NCBI RefSeq assembly: GCF_003026215.1
Contig: NZ_PYOC01000008.1
Location: 124,001 to 188,000, forward strand
Direction of reading: 5' to 3'
Source: Photobacterium indicum
GTDB taxonomy: Bacteria > Pseudomonadota > Gammaproteobacteria > Enterobacterales > Vibrionaceae
DNA: 64,000 bases
Part shown: piece by piece, positions 56,984 through 64,000 of the stretch
Layout of the letters: the number at the start of each line of letters is the position of its first letter
Numbering within the stretch: the stretch's first letter is position 1
Notes under the pieces: generated by a model
Seen by the model: only the letters and a program-made list of their open reading frames with translations
Databases searched by the model: none
Told to the model about the DNA's origin: nothing
Translations under genes and position numbers: made by a program

Positions 56984-58204
56984 TTGAAAATATTGATTGT
57001 TGACGACCAAACTTTTATTAGGGAAGCAATTAAAAGTGAATTGGTAGGTGTGGATCCGTTACAAAGTTTTATCTTTTTTGAGGCCGATTGCGGTAATTCA
57101 GCCATCGAGTTACTAGAACAATCGACATTAAATACTGAACCTGAATTTGATCTTATCATCACCGATCTTAAAATGGAAAATGGTGATGGCCTTGCGATCA
57201 TCAATTATATGGCAACGACAAAAAGTAAAAATATTCCTTTGGTTATCGTTAGCTCGTCTGATCAACGTACCTTAGATCTGATCGGTAATATTACGAACAG
57301 CTTTAACCTTAACCTTGTTGGCGTATTTCAAAAGCCGTTAAATGTTAATGAAGTACTCACTTTAGTGAATACTAAACAGTTTTTAGCCCAAGAGGTGCCG
57401 GAATCTAAAGCGGAGCAAGCCAATTGTAACAGCGCCAATATTGCTTCTTTGCTCAATGAAGATAATTTATTTCTCTGTTATCAACCTAAGGTCGATATCA
57501 AATCTAACAAACTCATCGGTTTTGAAGTGCTATCGCGGTTAACGGTTCAAGGCGATGGCTTTATCTATCCTGATAAGTTTATCCCTCTGATCGAGCAAGC
57601 TGGGCTTAATTGTCAATTTACTAAATTGGTACTTGATCAGGCTATTTCTCATTGGCAACTATTTCCGGCTTTAAAACAGTATGGCCTGTCTATTAATATC
57701 AGCGCTAGCGACCTTTTATCAGAAGAGCTCATTAATCACTTGATTGAAAAACATTTAGCAGCGAGTGATATTCAGCTGATGTTGGAGCTAACAGAGTCAC
57801 AACACACCATCAATCAAGAGCGTTCTTTGCAGGCGATTGCTAAATTGATCATTAATGATATTCCGATTTCTCTTGATGATTTTGGTAAAAGCTACTCCAC
57901 CTTCGATAGGCTTGACAGCATTCCGTTTGACGAAATCAAAATAGACAAAGACTTTGTTTCGGATCTTGACTCCAATCTTCAGCATCAAGCGATTGTTGAA
58001 TCGACCATTGCTTTAGCGAAAAAGCTCAACGTTAAAGTGGTTGCTGAAGGGGTAGAAACGTTAGGTGTACTGAATCGATTACAGCTATTAGGTTGCCATA
58101 CTGCGCAAGGATATTACTTTAGTCCGCCAATAGAAGGGCGTTATTTAATGACGTGGGTAAATGACTATAACCATCAAGGTGAGGTTAAAAATGCTAACCA
58201 CTAG
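56984..58204 (+). CDS. REC-EAL response regulator (RocR/VieA-like c-di-GMP phosphodiesterase)
   Basis: A 406-residue protein with a receiver domain (1-130, phospho-acceptor D61 in LIITDLKMENGDG) and an EAL domain (about 150-395). The EAL signature reads EVL (GFEVLSRL), as remembered for RocR and VieA. The other catalytic residues are kept: LELTES, LDDFGKSYST (DD pair), EIKIDKDF lysine and VVAEGVET. It is predicted to hydrolyse c-di-GMP under control of phosphorylation. The start is TTG with AGGG nine bases upstream; no nearby ATG exists. The stop overlaps the HPt gene by 14 bases. Confidence 0.9.
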   Translation: MKILIVDDQTFIREAIKSELVGVDPLQSFIFFEADCGNSAIELLEQSTLNTEPEFDLIITDLKMENGDGLAIINYMATTKSKNIPLVIVSSSDQRTLDLIGNITNSFNLNLVGVFQKPLNVNEVLTLVNTKQFLAQEVPESKAEQANCNSANIASLLNEDNLFLCYQPKVDIKSNKLIGFEVLSRLTVQGDGFIYPDKFIPLIEQAGLNCQFTKLVLDQAISHWQLFPALKQYGLSINISASDLLSEELINHLIEKHLAASDIQLMLELTESQHTINQERSLQAIAKLIINDIPISLDDFGKSYSTFDRLDSIPFDEIKIDKDFVSDLDSNLQHQAIVESTIALAKKLNVKVVAEGVETLGVLNRLQLLGCHTAQGYYFSPPIEGRYLMTWVNDYNHQGEVKNANH

Positions 58205-58499
58205 CCAATGTATTCATGCCAAATTAATCTCGTTTTTTAATCAATATAACGATGAGAGAAAACGTCACATGTATAAGGTATTAACAATAGAACTTGATAT
58301 ATTGTTAACCCAAACGATGGCGTTAGATAGTGCCCAACTTGATCTGGTTGTTGCTCAGCAGCACAAGCTCAAAGGGATTTGCCGTTATCTTAAAATTGAA
58401 AATGAAACGATTGAATTCGCAACAGAGAACAAGAGCGAATTGGTTGCTAGCACCCTTATTTTACAACAACTATTAAATGATATCGAAAGTGAGATGTAA
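58191..58499 (+). CDS. Stand-alone HPt phosphotransfer protein
   Basis: A 102-residue all-helical protein. AQQHKLKGICRYL matches the HPt signature HxLKG, with the candidate phospho-histidine at H58. It is otherwise divergent. The ATG at 58191 has GGTGAGG about six bases upstream; the open frame from 58161 lies inside the REC-EAL gene. Placed between REC-EAL and hybrid kinase genes, it would relay phosphate from the kinase receiver to the REC-EAL protein. Overlaps both neighbours. Confidence 0.75.
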   Translation: MLTTSQCIHAKLISFFNQYNDERKRHMYKVLTIELDILLTQTMALDSAQLDLVVAQQHKLKGICRYLKIENETIEFATENKSELVASTLILQQLLNDIESEM

Positions 58500-60537
58500 T
58501 CGTGCTGCTGGTATGGTGCTATTGATAGGGGCAGCTGTCACGACGCTGATTAATATCGCTTTCTGGAATTATTCCCTAAATGAGCTTAATAAACAGTATC
58601 AATATAAGTCTGATCTTGTATTGGACTCTTCAAGAGAGATGTTGATACAGCACCGTATTATGACCGATGCATTACGCGCATTCTTTAACGCTTCTGACGA
58701 AGTTACTGAAGTGGAGTTTGCGTTATTTGCCCAAAATTTATTAAAGATCAAATCGGCGGTGGCTTTCACGCTGAGTCCGGTTTTAACGCCAGTACTGATA
58801 TCTGATCCCGTATTTAAATCTGCGATAGAAAAAGGCAAAGCGGAAACAGATAAGAACGGTAATATTACCTACCTAATCGATAACTTTTCATCAATAGTGA
58901 TTAAAATTGATGAACCTAAGATGCCCTATATCGTTTATGCGATATCCCATCAAAAGATCCAACAGCGTATCGATCAGCATAGCGATGTATGTGCCCGCCT
59001 TACATTTGGTGGTATTACGCTATTTAACCGTGGTTGCGACAAAGAACAAGACTGGACTGCGATGTTTGGTTTTCATTCCGAGCAATTTGTTGATTTGCCT
59101 GAATATGGTACGAGCTTTAACTTGGCCGTTGATTATGTGCCGACGAAGAAGGAATTATTAGGTATAAGCTTGCTTATCTTAGCGATTTCACTGCTTGGCG
59201 TTGGCTTGTCGGTCTTATTTTTTATTCTTGTGCAACATCGGATCAATATAAATAAACAGCGCATTGAAACAAATTCAAAATTTGCCTTACTGTCTACCCT
59301 CAATCATGAGATTAGAACACCCATTAATGCCGTATTGGGTTATGCCAGCATGCTCAACAACATGGCTTGCGATGATGCGCAAAGGCAAAATACGGTAGAG
59401 AAAATTATTTGGTCGGCGAACCTGCTGAACAGTGTCGCGCAAAATACTCTTACTTATACCAAAGCATCTTCAGGTAGCTTGACGCTCTATTATGAGAAGG
59501 TCGATTTGATTGAGTATTTGTATCAAATTGATGATTATTACCGAGCATTCGGTAGCACCCATAAAAAACAGCTAATGCTAAACCTTAGGGATGCGACGCC
59601 GCCCCACATTCTGTTAGACACAACCAAGTTTTTTCAATTGACCACCAACCTTGTTAACAACGCCTTTAAATACAGTAGCGGCGATACTGTTATTTTAGAT
59701 GTTAAAGTTAAGGCGATTAAAGACGTTGCTAGTCGGCGTAATGCCGCGCTGTGTTCGCAAGTGGATGGTTTTATTCGGGTGGCAGTAAGAGACTTTGGCA
59801 AGGGAATGTCTGCGGCATCTCAGCAAGCGTTAAGTAAGCCTTTTACCACCGACGATAGTTCGCCAACTGCGTTAAAATCTGGCGTTGGTATCGGCTTATA
59901 TACATGCAAAACTGTGATCGAAAGTGTGGGTGGCGCAATCAAAATCCGCAGCCGAAAAGGAAAGGGCACCTTAGTGATATTTCATTTTCCCTACCGCGTT
60001 TGTTCGGAAACTGAAGAGCTCGTTCTTGTGTCGCAAGATAAAGAGGCACCCACGCAGCAACATGATAGGCCGTTACAAGTACATACTGCTCAGTTTATTG
60101 AGCAAGCACATAAACCACAAAGCACGGTAACTAAACGGCAAGGGCGCGTATTGCTGGTGGATGATAATCGCTTTAACTTAGAAGTATGTAAGGCGATGCT
60201 TGAAGACGAAGGCTTTGACGTTACCACCGCAGAAAACGAACGAGAGGTTTTCTCTGCAATGGCAACACTGAGTGACCATCGCGTTACGCATAATGACGAA
60301 GCCGTATACGATGAGCTAATCATCTTAATGGACTACATGCTAGCAGAAACCGATGGCTTCACGCTGATTGAATCGATGAAAGCTAAAGGCTACCGCCAAC
60401 AGCATTATTTTATCTTATCAGCCCATACTGAAGATGAAATCCAGAAGGTTAAAACATTTTCGGATATAGCATTTCTACAAAAGCCGCTAGACATTACATT
60501 GCTTAAGCAAAAATTACCTATAGGTACAATGGTTTAA
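58477..60537 (+). CDS. Hybrid sensor histidine kinase
   Basis: A 686-residue membrane kinase. TM1 (about 12-32), a periplasmic domain of about 190 residues with Cys pairs (DVCARL...NRGCDKE; type not recognised), TM2 (about 228-253), a HisKA domain with H277 in STLNHEIRTPINAVLGY, HATPase (TTNLVNNAFKYS, DFGKGMS, GVGIGLYTCK) and a C-terminal receiver with D619 in LMDYMLAETDG. No HPt domain is attached; the adjacent gene supplies one. The start at 58477 overlaps the HPt gene by 23 bases and lacks a clear ribosome-binding site; ATG 58513 is an alternative. Confidence 0.9.
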   Translation: MISKVRCNRAAGMVLLIGAAVTTLINIAFWNYSLNELNKQYQYKSDLVLDSSREMLIQHRIMTDALRAFFNASDEVTEVEFALFAQNLLKIKSAVAFTLSPVLTPVLISDPVFKSAIEKGKAETDKNGNITYLIDNFSSIVIKIDEPKMPYIVYAISHQKIQQRIDQHSDVCARLTFGGITLFNRGCDKEQDWTAMFGFHSEQFVDLPEYGTSFNLAVDYVPTKKELLGISLLILAISLLGVGLSVLFFILVQHRININKQRIETNSKFALLSTLNHEIRTPINAVLGYASMLNNMACDDAQRQNTVEKIIWSANLLNSVAQNTLTYTKASSGSLTLYYEKVDLIEYLYQIDDYYRAFGSTHKKQLMLNLRDATPPHILLDTTKFFQLTTNLVNNAFKYSSGDTVILDVKVKAIKDVASRRNAALCSQVDGFIRVAVRDFGKGMSAASQQALSKPFTTDDSSPTALKSGVGIGLYTCKTVIESVGGAIKIRSRKGKGTLVIFHFPYRVCSETEELVLVSQDKEAPTQQHDRPLQVHTAQFIEQAHKPQSTVTKRQGRVLLVDDNRFNLEVCKAMLEDEGFDVTTAENEREVFSAMATLSDHRVTHNDEAVYDELIILMDYMLAETDGFTLIESMKAKGYRQQHYFILSAHTEDEIQKVKTFSDIAFLQKPLDITLLKQKLPIGTMV

Positions 60538-60596
60538 ATAGAAATCACACGTCATCCCATTTATGATGAAATCAATTTAATTAATAAGTCTTCCTC

Positions 60597-62309
60597 ATGT
60601 CAGCGACTACCTCTTTTTACGATCAAAATACGACAATGCTCTGTGAGCAATACAACTCTCTAGCATTTGAAACGGTACACCAAAGCTGGAAGGCATTCTG
60701 GCCGCATAAAGGCGACAGAGTTCTCGATGTTGGTGCTGGCAGTGGGCGTGATACGAAGTGGATGGCTGAACAAGGCTGTGAAATCATTGCACTTGAACCT
60801 TGTGACTCTTTTCGTAAGGTTGGTAGTGCGTATACAGGGGCTGCTGTCATGTGGTTAGACGACGCACTGCCCGCATTAAGCAAAACTGAAAATCTTGGAA
60901 TGCGTTTTGACCTTATATTGGTTAGCGCAGTTTGGATGCATCTTGTCCCTAGTTACAGAGAACGCGCCTTTCGTAAACTCTCCAACTTGTTAGCCTCGAA
61001 TGGCAGACTTGTCATCACTCTCCGCCACGGTGAATTTAAAGATTCGCGCCGAAATTATGGTGTGTCTGTCGAAGAATTAGAGCAGTTCGCTAAAAACAGC
61101 GCTTTGTTGGTTCGCCACATCAGTAGCAGCGATGACTCACTCAAGCGTGATGATGTGCATTGGCAAACGGTGATAATGAGCTTGCCTGATGACGGATCTG
61201 GCGACCTTAAACGAGTACGGCACATTATTGTGAACGACAACAAAGTCGCAACGTATAAATTGGCGTTACTCAGAACCTTATTACGTGTGGCCGATGCCCA
61301 TGCTGGTGCTGTTATTGATCGTAGCGATGGCAAAGTTACGATTTCTGCCGGCTTGGTCGCCCTTTATTGGATACGCCAGTTTAAGCGCTTGATTGATATT
61401 AATATTGATGGTGTTGAAGGTATTCAGCAAAGTGCAAATAGCAGCAAAGGGCTGGGATTTGTTAAAGACGATGGTTGGAATCAACTAAAGCATTTAGTGG
61501 CAGATGATTTAACCATAGGTGCGATGTTTCTAGGGATAGAGGCAAAAGCACTACAAAAAACGTTTACTCATACTCTGGCGACGATTAAGAGCGGTCCAGT
61601 TACCTTCATTTATCAAGGTGACAAAAACAATCGATTATTTGAGATAATTCCTCCCACGGTAAAACGTAAATCTTTGGATTCGCTAGTTATCGATAGTGAG
61701 TTTTTAAGTAGCTTTGGCTGTTTTGTATTAGATGAAAGTTTGTGGGAGTGCTTCCGTCTATATAATTCATGGATCGAACCACTGGTTGTGAACCAATGGA
61801 TACTGGAAATGCAGCGATTTGAGTTAAATCGTCAGCGTAAGATTACGCTGCAAACCTACCATGATTGCTTAGTGTGGATAGATAAAGACCACGATACGAG
61901 AGATATACGTAAGCGGGTGGAACAATTACGCCAGCAAAGTGTAGAGATACACAGTGTATGGAGTGGCCATAAGCTCAAAAGTGAATACCACGTTGATCAT
62001 TGCCTCCCTTTTGCTTATTGGCCCAACAATGATAAATGGAACCTGCTGCCAACAACGGCTAGCGAGAACCTAAAAAAGAGCGACAAACTGCCCACAGCTT
62101 ATCGCCTACAAGCCTCAAAAAAACGCATTCTGGATTGGTGGGGTCTAGCTTGGGGGCAAGATGAATCATTACAAACACGTTTCTTTTCAGAAGCTGCTTT
62201 AACCTTGCCAAATATCCCACCGAAATGCCAAGACTTTGAACTTGTATTTGAAGCAATGGGGTTACAGGTGCGGGGAGTCAAAAGCAGGTTGTTGGTAGGT
62301 GAGTGGTGA
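60597..62309 (+). CDS. SAM-dependent methyltransferase fused to HNH nuclease
   Basis: A 570-residue protein of unknown function. The N-terminal third (about 1-185) is a class I methyltransferase with the SAM loop VLDVGAGSGRD (42-52), acidic E67 in ALEP and LVSAVWMHL; no DPPY/NPPY DNA-methyltransferase motif is present, so a small molecule, RNA or protein substrate is more likely. The middle (about 185-440) is unrecognised. The C-terminus carries an HNH-type motif: D467-H468, then N482 (WNLLPT) and N491 in SENLKKSDKLP. This combination suggests a nucleic-acid modifying or defence role, but that is inference. It is convergent with dgt. Confidence 0.8.
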   Translation: MSATTSFYDQNTTMLCEQYNSLAFETVHQSWKAFWPHKGDRVLDVGAGSGRDTKWMAEQGCEIIALEPCDSFRKVGSAYTGAAVMWLDDALPALSKTENLGMRFDLILVSAVWMHLVPSYRERAFRKLSNLLASNGRLVITLRHGEFKDSRRNYGVSVEELEQFAKNSALLVRHISSSDDSLKRDDVHWQTVIMSLPDDGSGDLKRVRHIIVNDNKVATYKLALLRTLLRVADAHAGAVIDRSDGKVTISAGLVALYWIRQFKRLIDINIDGVEGIQQSANSSKGLGFVKDDGWNQLKHLVADDLTIGAMFLGIEAKALQKTFTHTLATIKSGPVTFIYQGDKNNRLFEIIPPTVKRKSLDSLVIDSEFLSSFGCFVLDESLWECFRLYNSWIEPLVVNQWILEMQRFELNRQRKITLQTYHDCLVWIDKDHDTRDIRKRVEQLRQQSVEIHSVWSGHKLKSEYHVDHCLPFAYWPNNDKWNLLPTTASENLKKSDKLPTAYRLQASKKRILDWWGLAWGQDESLQTRFFSEAALTLPNIPPKCQDFELVFEAMGLQVRGVKSRLLVGEW

Positions 62310-62323
62310 GGTCTGTACAAGGA

Positions 62324-62357
62324 TAAAAAGGGAAGATGATTTTACCTTCACCTTTTT
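62324..62357. terminator. Possible bidirectional terminator between MTase-HNH and dgt
   Basis: AAAAAGG-GAAG pairs with CTTC-A-CCTTTTT (one bulge) around a short AT-rich loop; A/T runs flank both sides between the convergent genes. Confidence 0.5.
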
Positions 62358-62378
62358 AGAGGGGGCCTTAGAACTATA

Positions 62379-63911
62379 CTAATCTAGAACATTCAAAGCG
62401 CGATACTCATCATAAGCATATTGGTCAGTCATACCGCTGATATAATCTTGAATTAGTCGAACACGAAAGTAAAACTCCCAAACCTCATCGGAAAAATTGT
62501 AGGGTAGATATGGAATATCCAGTACTTTCCCTTTTTCCTCATCTAATGTTTTTATTGCGATTTCATAAGCCTTTAAGTGCTTGTTCGGCAGCTTCTTATA
62601 GAGTCTTCTCTCGTATAGTGGAGCGTCTTGAATGTTAGTAAAGGTCTTTTTATTTAGCAGCAGTAAAGGCTTATAGGTTTCTAGTAACCCTGTGATAATC
62701 CTATACCCTTGCAACTCACTTCTTTCTACTTCTGGGTCACAGAAGGCATAGTTCATCGCAACGTTTTTTAGTGTTTTAACAAGGGCATGATTGACACTTT
62801 GATCTTCAATTAGTGCTCTATTAAATGTGCCGTGAAATACCTTTTCGATATTTTTAATGAATTGTTTGCAAGCATGTTGTGGTAAGCGTTTATTTATTTC
62901 TACGCGTAGAGTTACAAAAAAATGGCTATTGGCACAGTAATCAGCCCTCAAAGCACTTTCGTAAGCAATGTTGACGATATTTTGCATTGTCCTTTTTTCG
63001 TCTAATCCATATTGTTTAGCGAGTAATTGGAATTCTTTATCAAGAGCACCTTTTAGTTGTTCAATAGTCAGTATGCCTTTTTCTACAGCATCCTCGATAT
63101 CAGCAATACCGTAAGAAATATCATCAGCTGCTTCCATTATGTATGAAAATGGAGAACGGCAATGAGAATCCATAGATAATACGGTTTTTAGAGATTCAAC
63201 GTAACGGTGCTCACTTAGGTAATAACCAACTTTTTTCATCAAATAGTTATAGTCTTTGAGTTGATCATTTTCTGGCAGATCTTTCGGAGATACTTGATCT
63301 CCACGGCGAGTATATTTAAATACTCCTGAAACTTGGGAATAGGTGAGATTGAGACCTAGAAGGGTGTGAACTAAGCGGATTGCCTGTGCATTACCTTCGA
63401 AATTAATAAGATCTTGGTGGATAGGTGCTGGTAAATCAACTCTTGGCTTGCCTTTTCCATCTGTCGTTAAAGATACTAAGTTTTTAGAAAACCAATCGTT
63501 TATTGCTTGCTCACCAAAGTGGCCAAAAGGTGGGTTTCCAACATCATGCATCAAACAAGACATTTCAACGATGGATTCTATTTGGCGATCTAATCCAGCC
63601 AGCTTGTATTGCTCAAGATCTTTTTCAGGTAGCTTATTGAAAATTAGTTGAGTGATATAACGGCCAACTTGTTGGACTTCTAAGGAGTGAGTTAATCGGC
63701 TTCGCACCGCAGCATTTCGCTCTAAGGGGAATACTTGAGTTTTTTGCTGAAGCCTTCGAATTGCAGCTGAATTGAGGATACGACCTCGATCACTTTCAAA
63801 GCTTCCTTGTTGAGCTATTTTGTTTGGTTCTTCAAGTGAACGAGATCTAGTAGCTTTTCCGTTGTGATAGACTCTTGTTCCACGTACTTTTTGGTTGAAA
63901 TTAATAGTCAT
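62379..63911 (-). CDS. dgt: Deoxyguanosinetriphosphate triphosphohydrolase (dGTPase)
   Basis: Hydrolyses dGTP to deoxyguanosine and triphosphate. The 510-residue product is close to E. coli Dgt (505) through SDRGRILNSAAIRRLQQKTQVFPLERNAAVRSRLTHSLEVQ. HD-superfamily metal ligands: H75, H122-D123 in CLMHDVGNPPFGHFGE, and the later EAADDISYGIADIEDAVE. The gene seems more AT-rich than the core genes nearby (impression only). ATG start with AGTAGG upstream on the minus strand. dGTPases can act in phage defence, but this one looks like the housekeeping Dgt. The last 89 bases of the window contain only its upstream region. Confidence 0.95.
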   Translation of the reverse strand: MTINFNQKVRGTRVYHNGKATRSRSLEEPNKIAQQGSFESDRGRILNSAAIRRLQQKTQVFPLERNAAVRSRLTHSLEVQQVGRYITQLIFNKLPEKDLEQYKLAGLDRQIESIVEMSCLMHDVGNPPFGHFGEQAINDWFSKNLVSLTTDGKGKPRVDLPAPIHQDLINFEGNAQAIRLVHTLLGLNLTYSQVSGVFKYTRRGDQVSPKDLPENDQLKDYNYLMKKVGYYLSEHRYVESLKTVLSMDSHCRSPFSYIMEAADDISYGIADIEDAVEKGILTIEQLKGALDKEFQLLAKQYGLDEKRTMQNIVNIAYESALRADYCANSHFFVTLRVEINKRLPQHACKQFIKNIEKVFHGTFNRALIEDQSVNHALVKTLKNVAMNYAFCDPEVERSELQGYRIITGLLETYKPLLLLNKKTFTNIQDAPLYERRLYKKLPNKHLKAYEIAIKTLDEEKGKVLDIPYLPYNFSDEVWEFYFRVRLIQDYISGMTDQYAYDEYRALNVLD

Positions 63912-64000
63912 AACCTACTCTCATTCAATAGCAATGAAAGTAAGTTATATTGAATATGCCTATGTATCCATATTGATCTATCATTAGTGTGACAAGGTAA

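Noticed and set aside
62379..63911. dgt as a defence-specific dGTPase
   Set aside because: The sequence follows housekeeping E. coli Dgt closely over its length; a defence role is only raised as a possibility with its neighbour.

Overview
The window looks like a chromosomal core segment of a marine member of the Vibrionaceae, most likely Photobacterium or a close Vibrio relative. This is inferred from gene order (holD-rimI-prfC, yjjV-nupC-deoCABD, ytjB/serB-PilZ-radA, slt-trpR-yjjX), from close protein similarity to remembered E. coli and V. cholerae families, and from a Vibrio-type small DUF5363-like protein. No search was run, so the genus is not proven. I see no insertion sequence, prophage, integron or CRISPR array.

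Positions 1-11,900 hold the translation/RNA block: 3' end of glmM, secG, tRNA-Leu(GAG), initiator tRNA-Met, rimP-nusA-infB-rbfA-truB, rpsO, pnp, nlpI. Several textbook sigma70 promoters and intrinsic terminators can be read directly, and the rpsO-pnp spacer carries a long stem-loop where PNPase autoregulation is expected. Positions 11,900-17,300 carry the oxygen-independent ubiquinone genes ubiV-ubiU and ubiT, with a PAS-GGDEF-EAL gene lodged between them, then yhbS. Positions 17,400-23,500 carry holD-rimI, prfC, glgX, a small DUF5363-like gene and yjjV. Positions 23,400-30,300 are nucleoside uptake and catabolism (nupC, deoC, deoA, deoB, deoD); the nupC promoter has a perfect CRP box and a deoP2-like arrangement of sites.

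Positions 30,400-43,700 contain ytjB/serB, a large two-PilZ-domain protein, radA, an M23 peptidase with a single-domain PilZ gene, ettA, slt, trpR, yjjX and a solitary CI-like regulator. Positions 44,500-51,450 form one envelope-directed cluster on the minus strand: LytTR regulator, LytS-like kinase, outer-membrane barrel, LolA-like protein, MacB/LolD-like ABC permease and ATPase, and a secreted helical protein. Positions 51,600-55,500 hold a DUF4382 lipoprotein, a membrane-GNAT fusion, a second M23 peptidase whose 3' end overlaps a bactofilin gene by 97 bases, and a DUF985 cupin.

Positions 56,000-60,540 encode a compact phosphorelay: an XRE-type regulator, a REC-EAL response regulator with an EVL signature, a free-standing HPt protein and a hybrid histidine kinase. 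The window closes with a methyltransferase-HNH fusion of unknown role, convergent with dgt (dGTPase). Cyclic di-GMP is a recurring theme: one GGDEF-EAL protein, one REC-EAL protein, and two PilZ proteins that together carry three intact PilZ domains. The most novel-looking items are the MTase-HNH protein, the split-HPt phosphorelay, the overlapping M23-bactofilin pair and the LytTR/ABC/LolA-like/barrel cluster.
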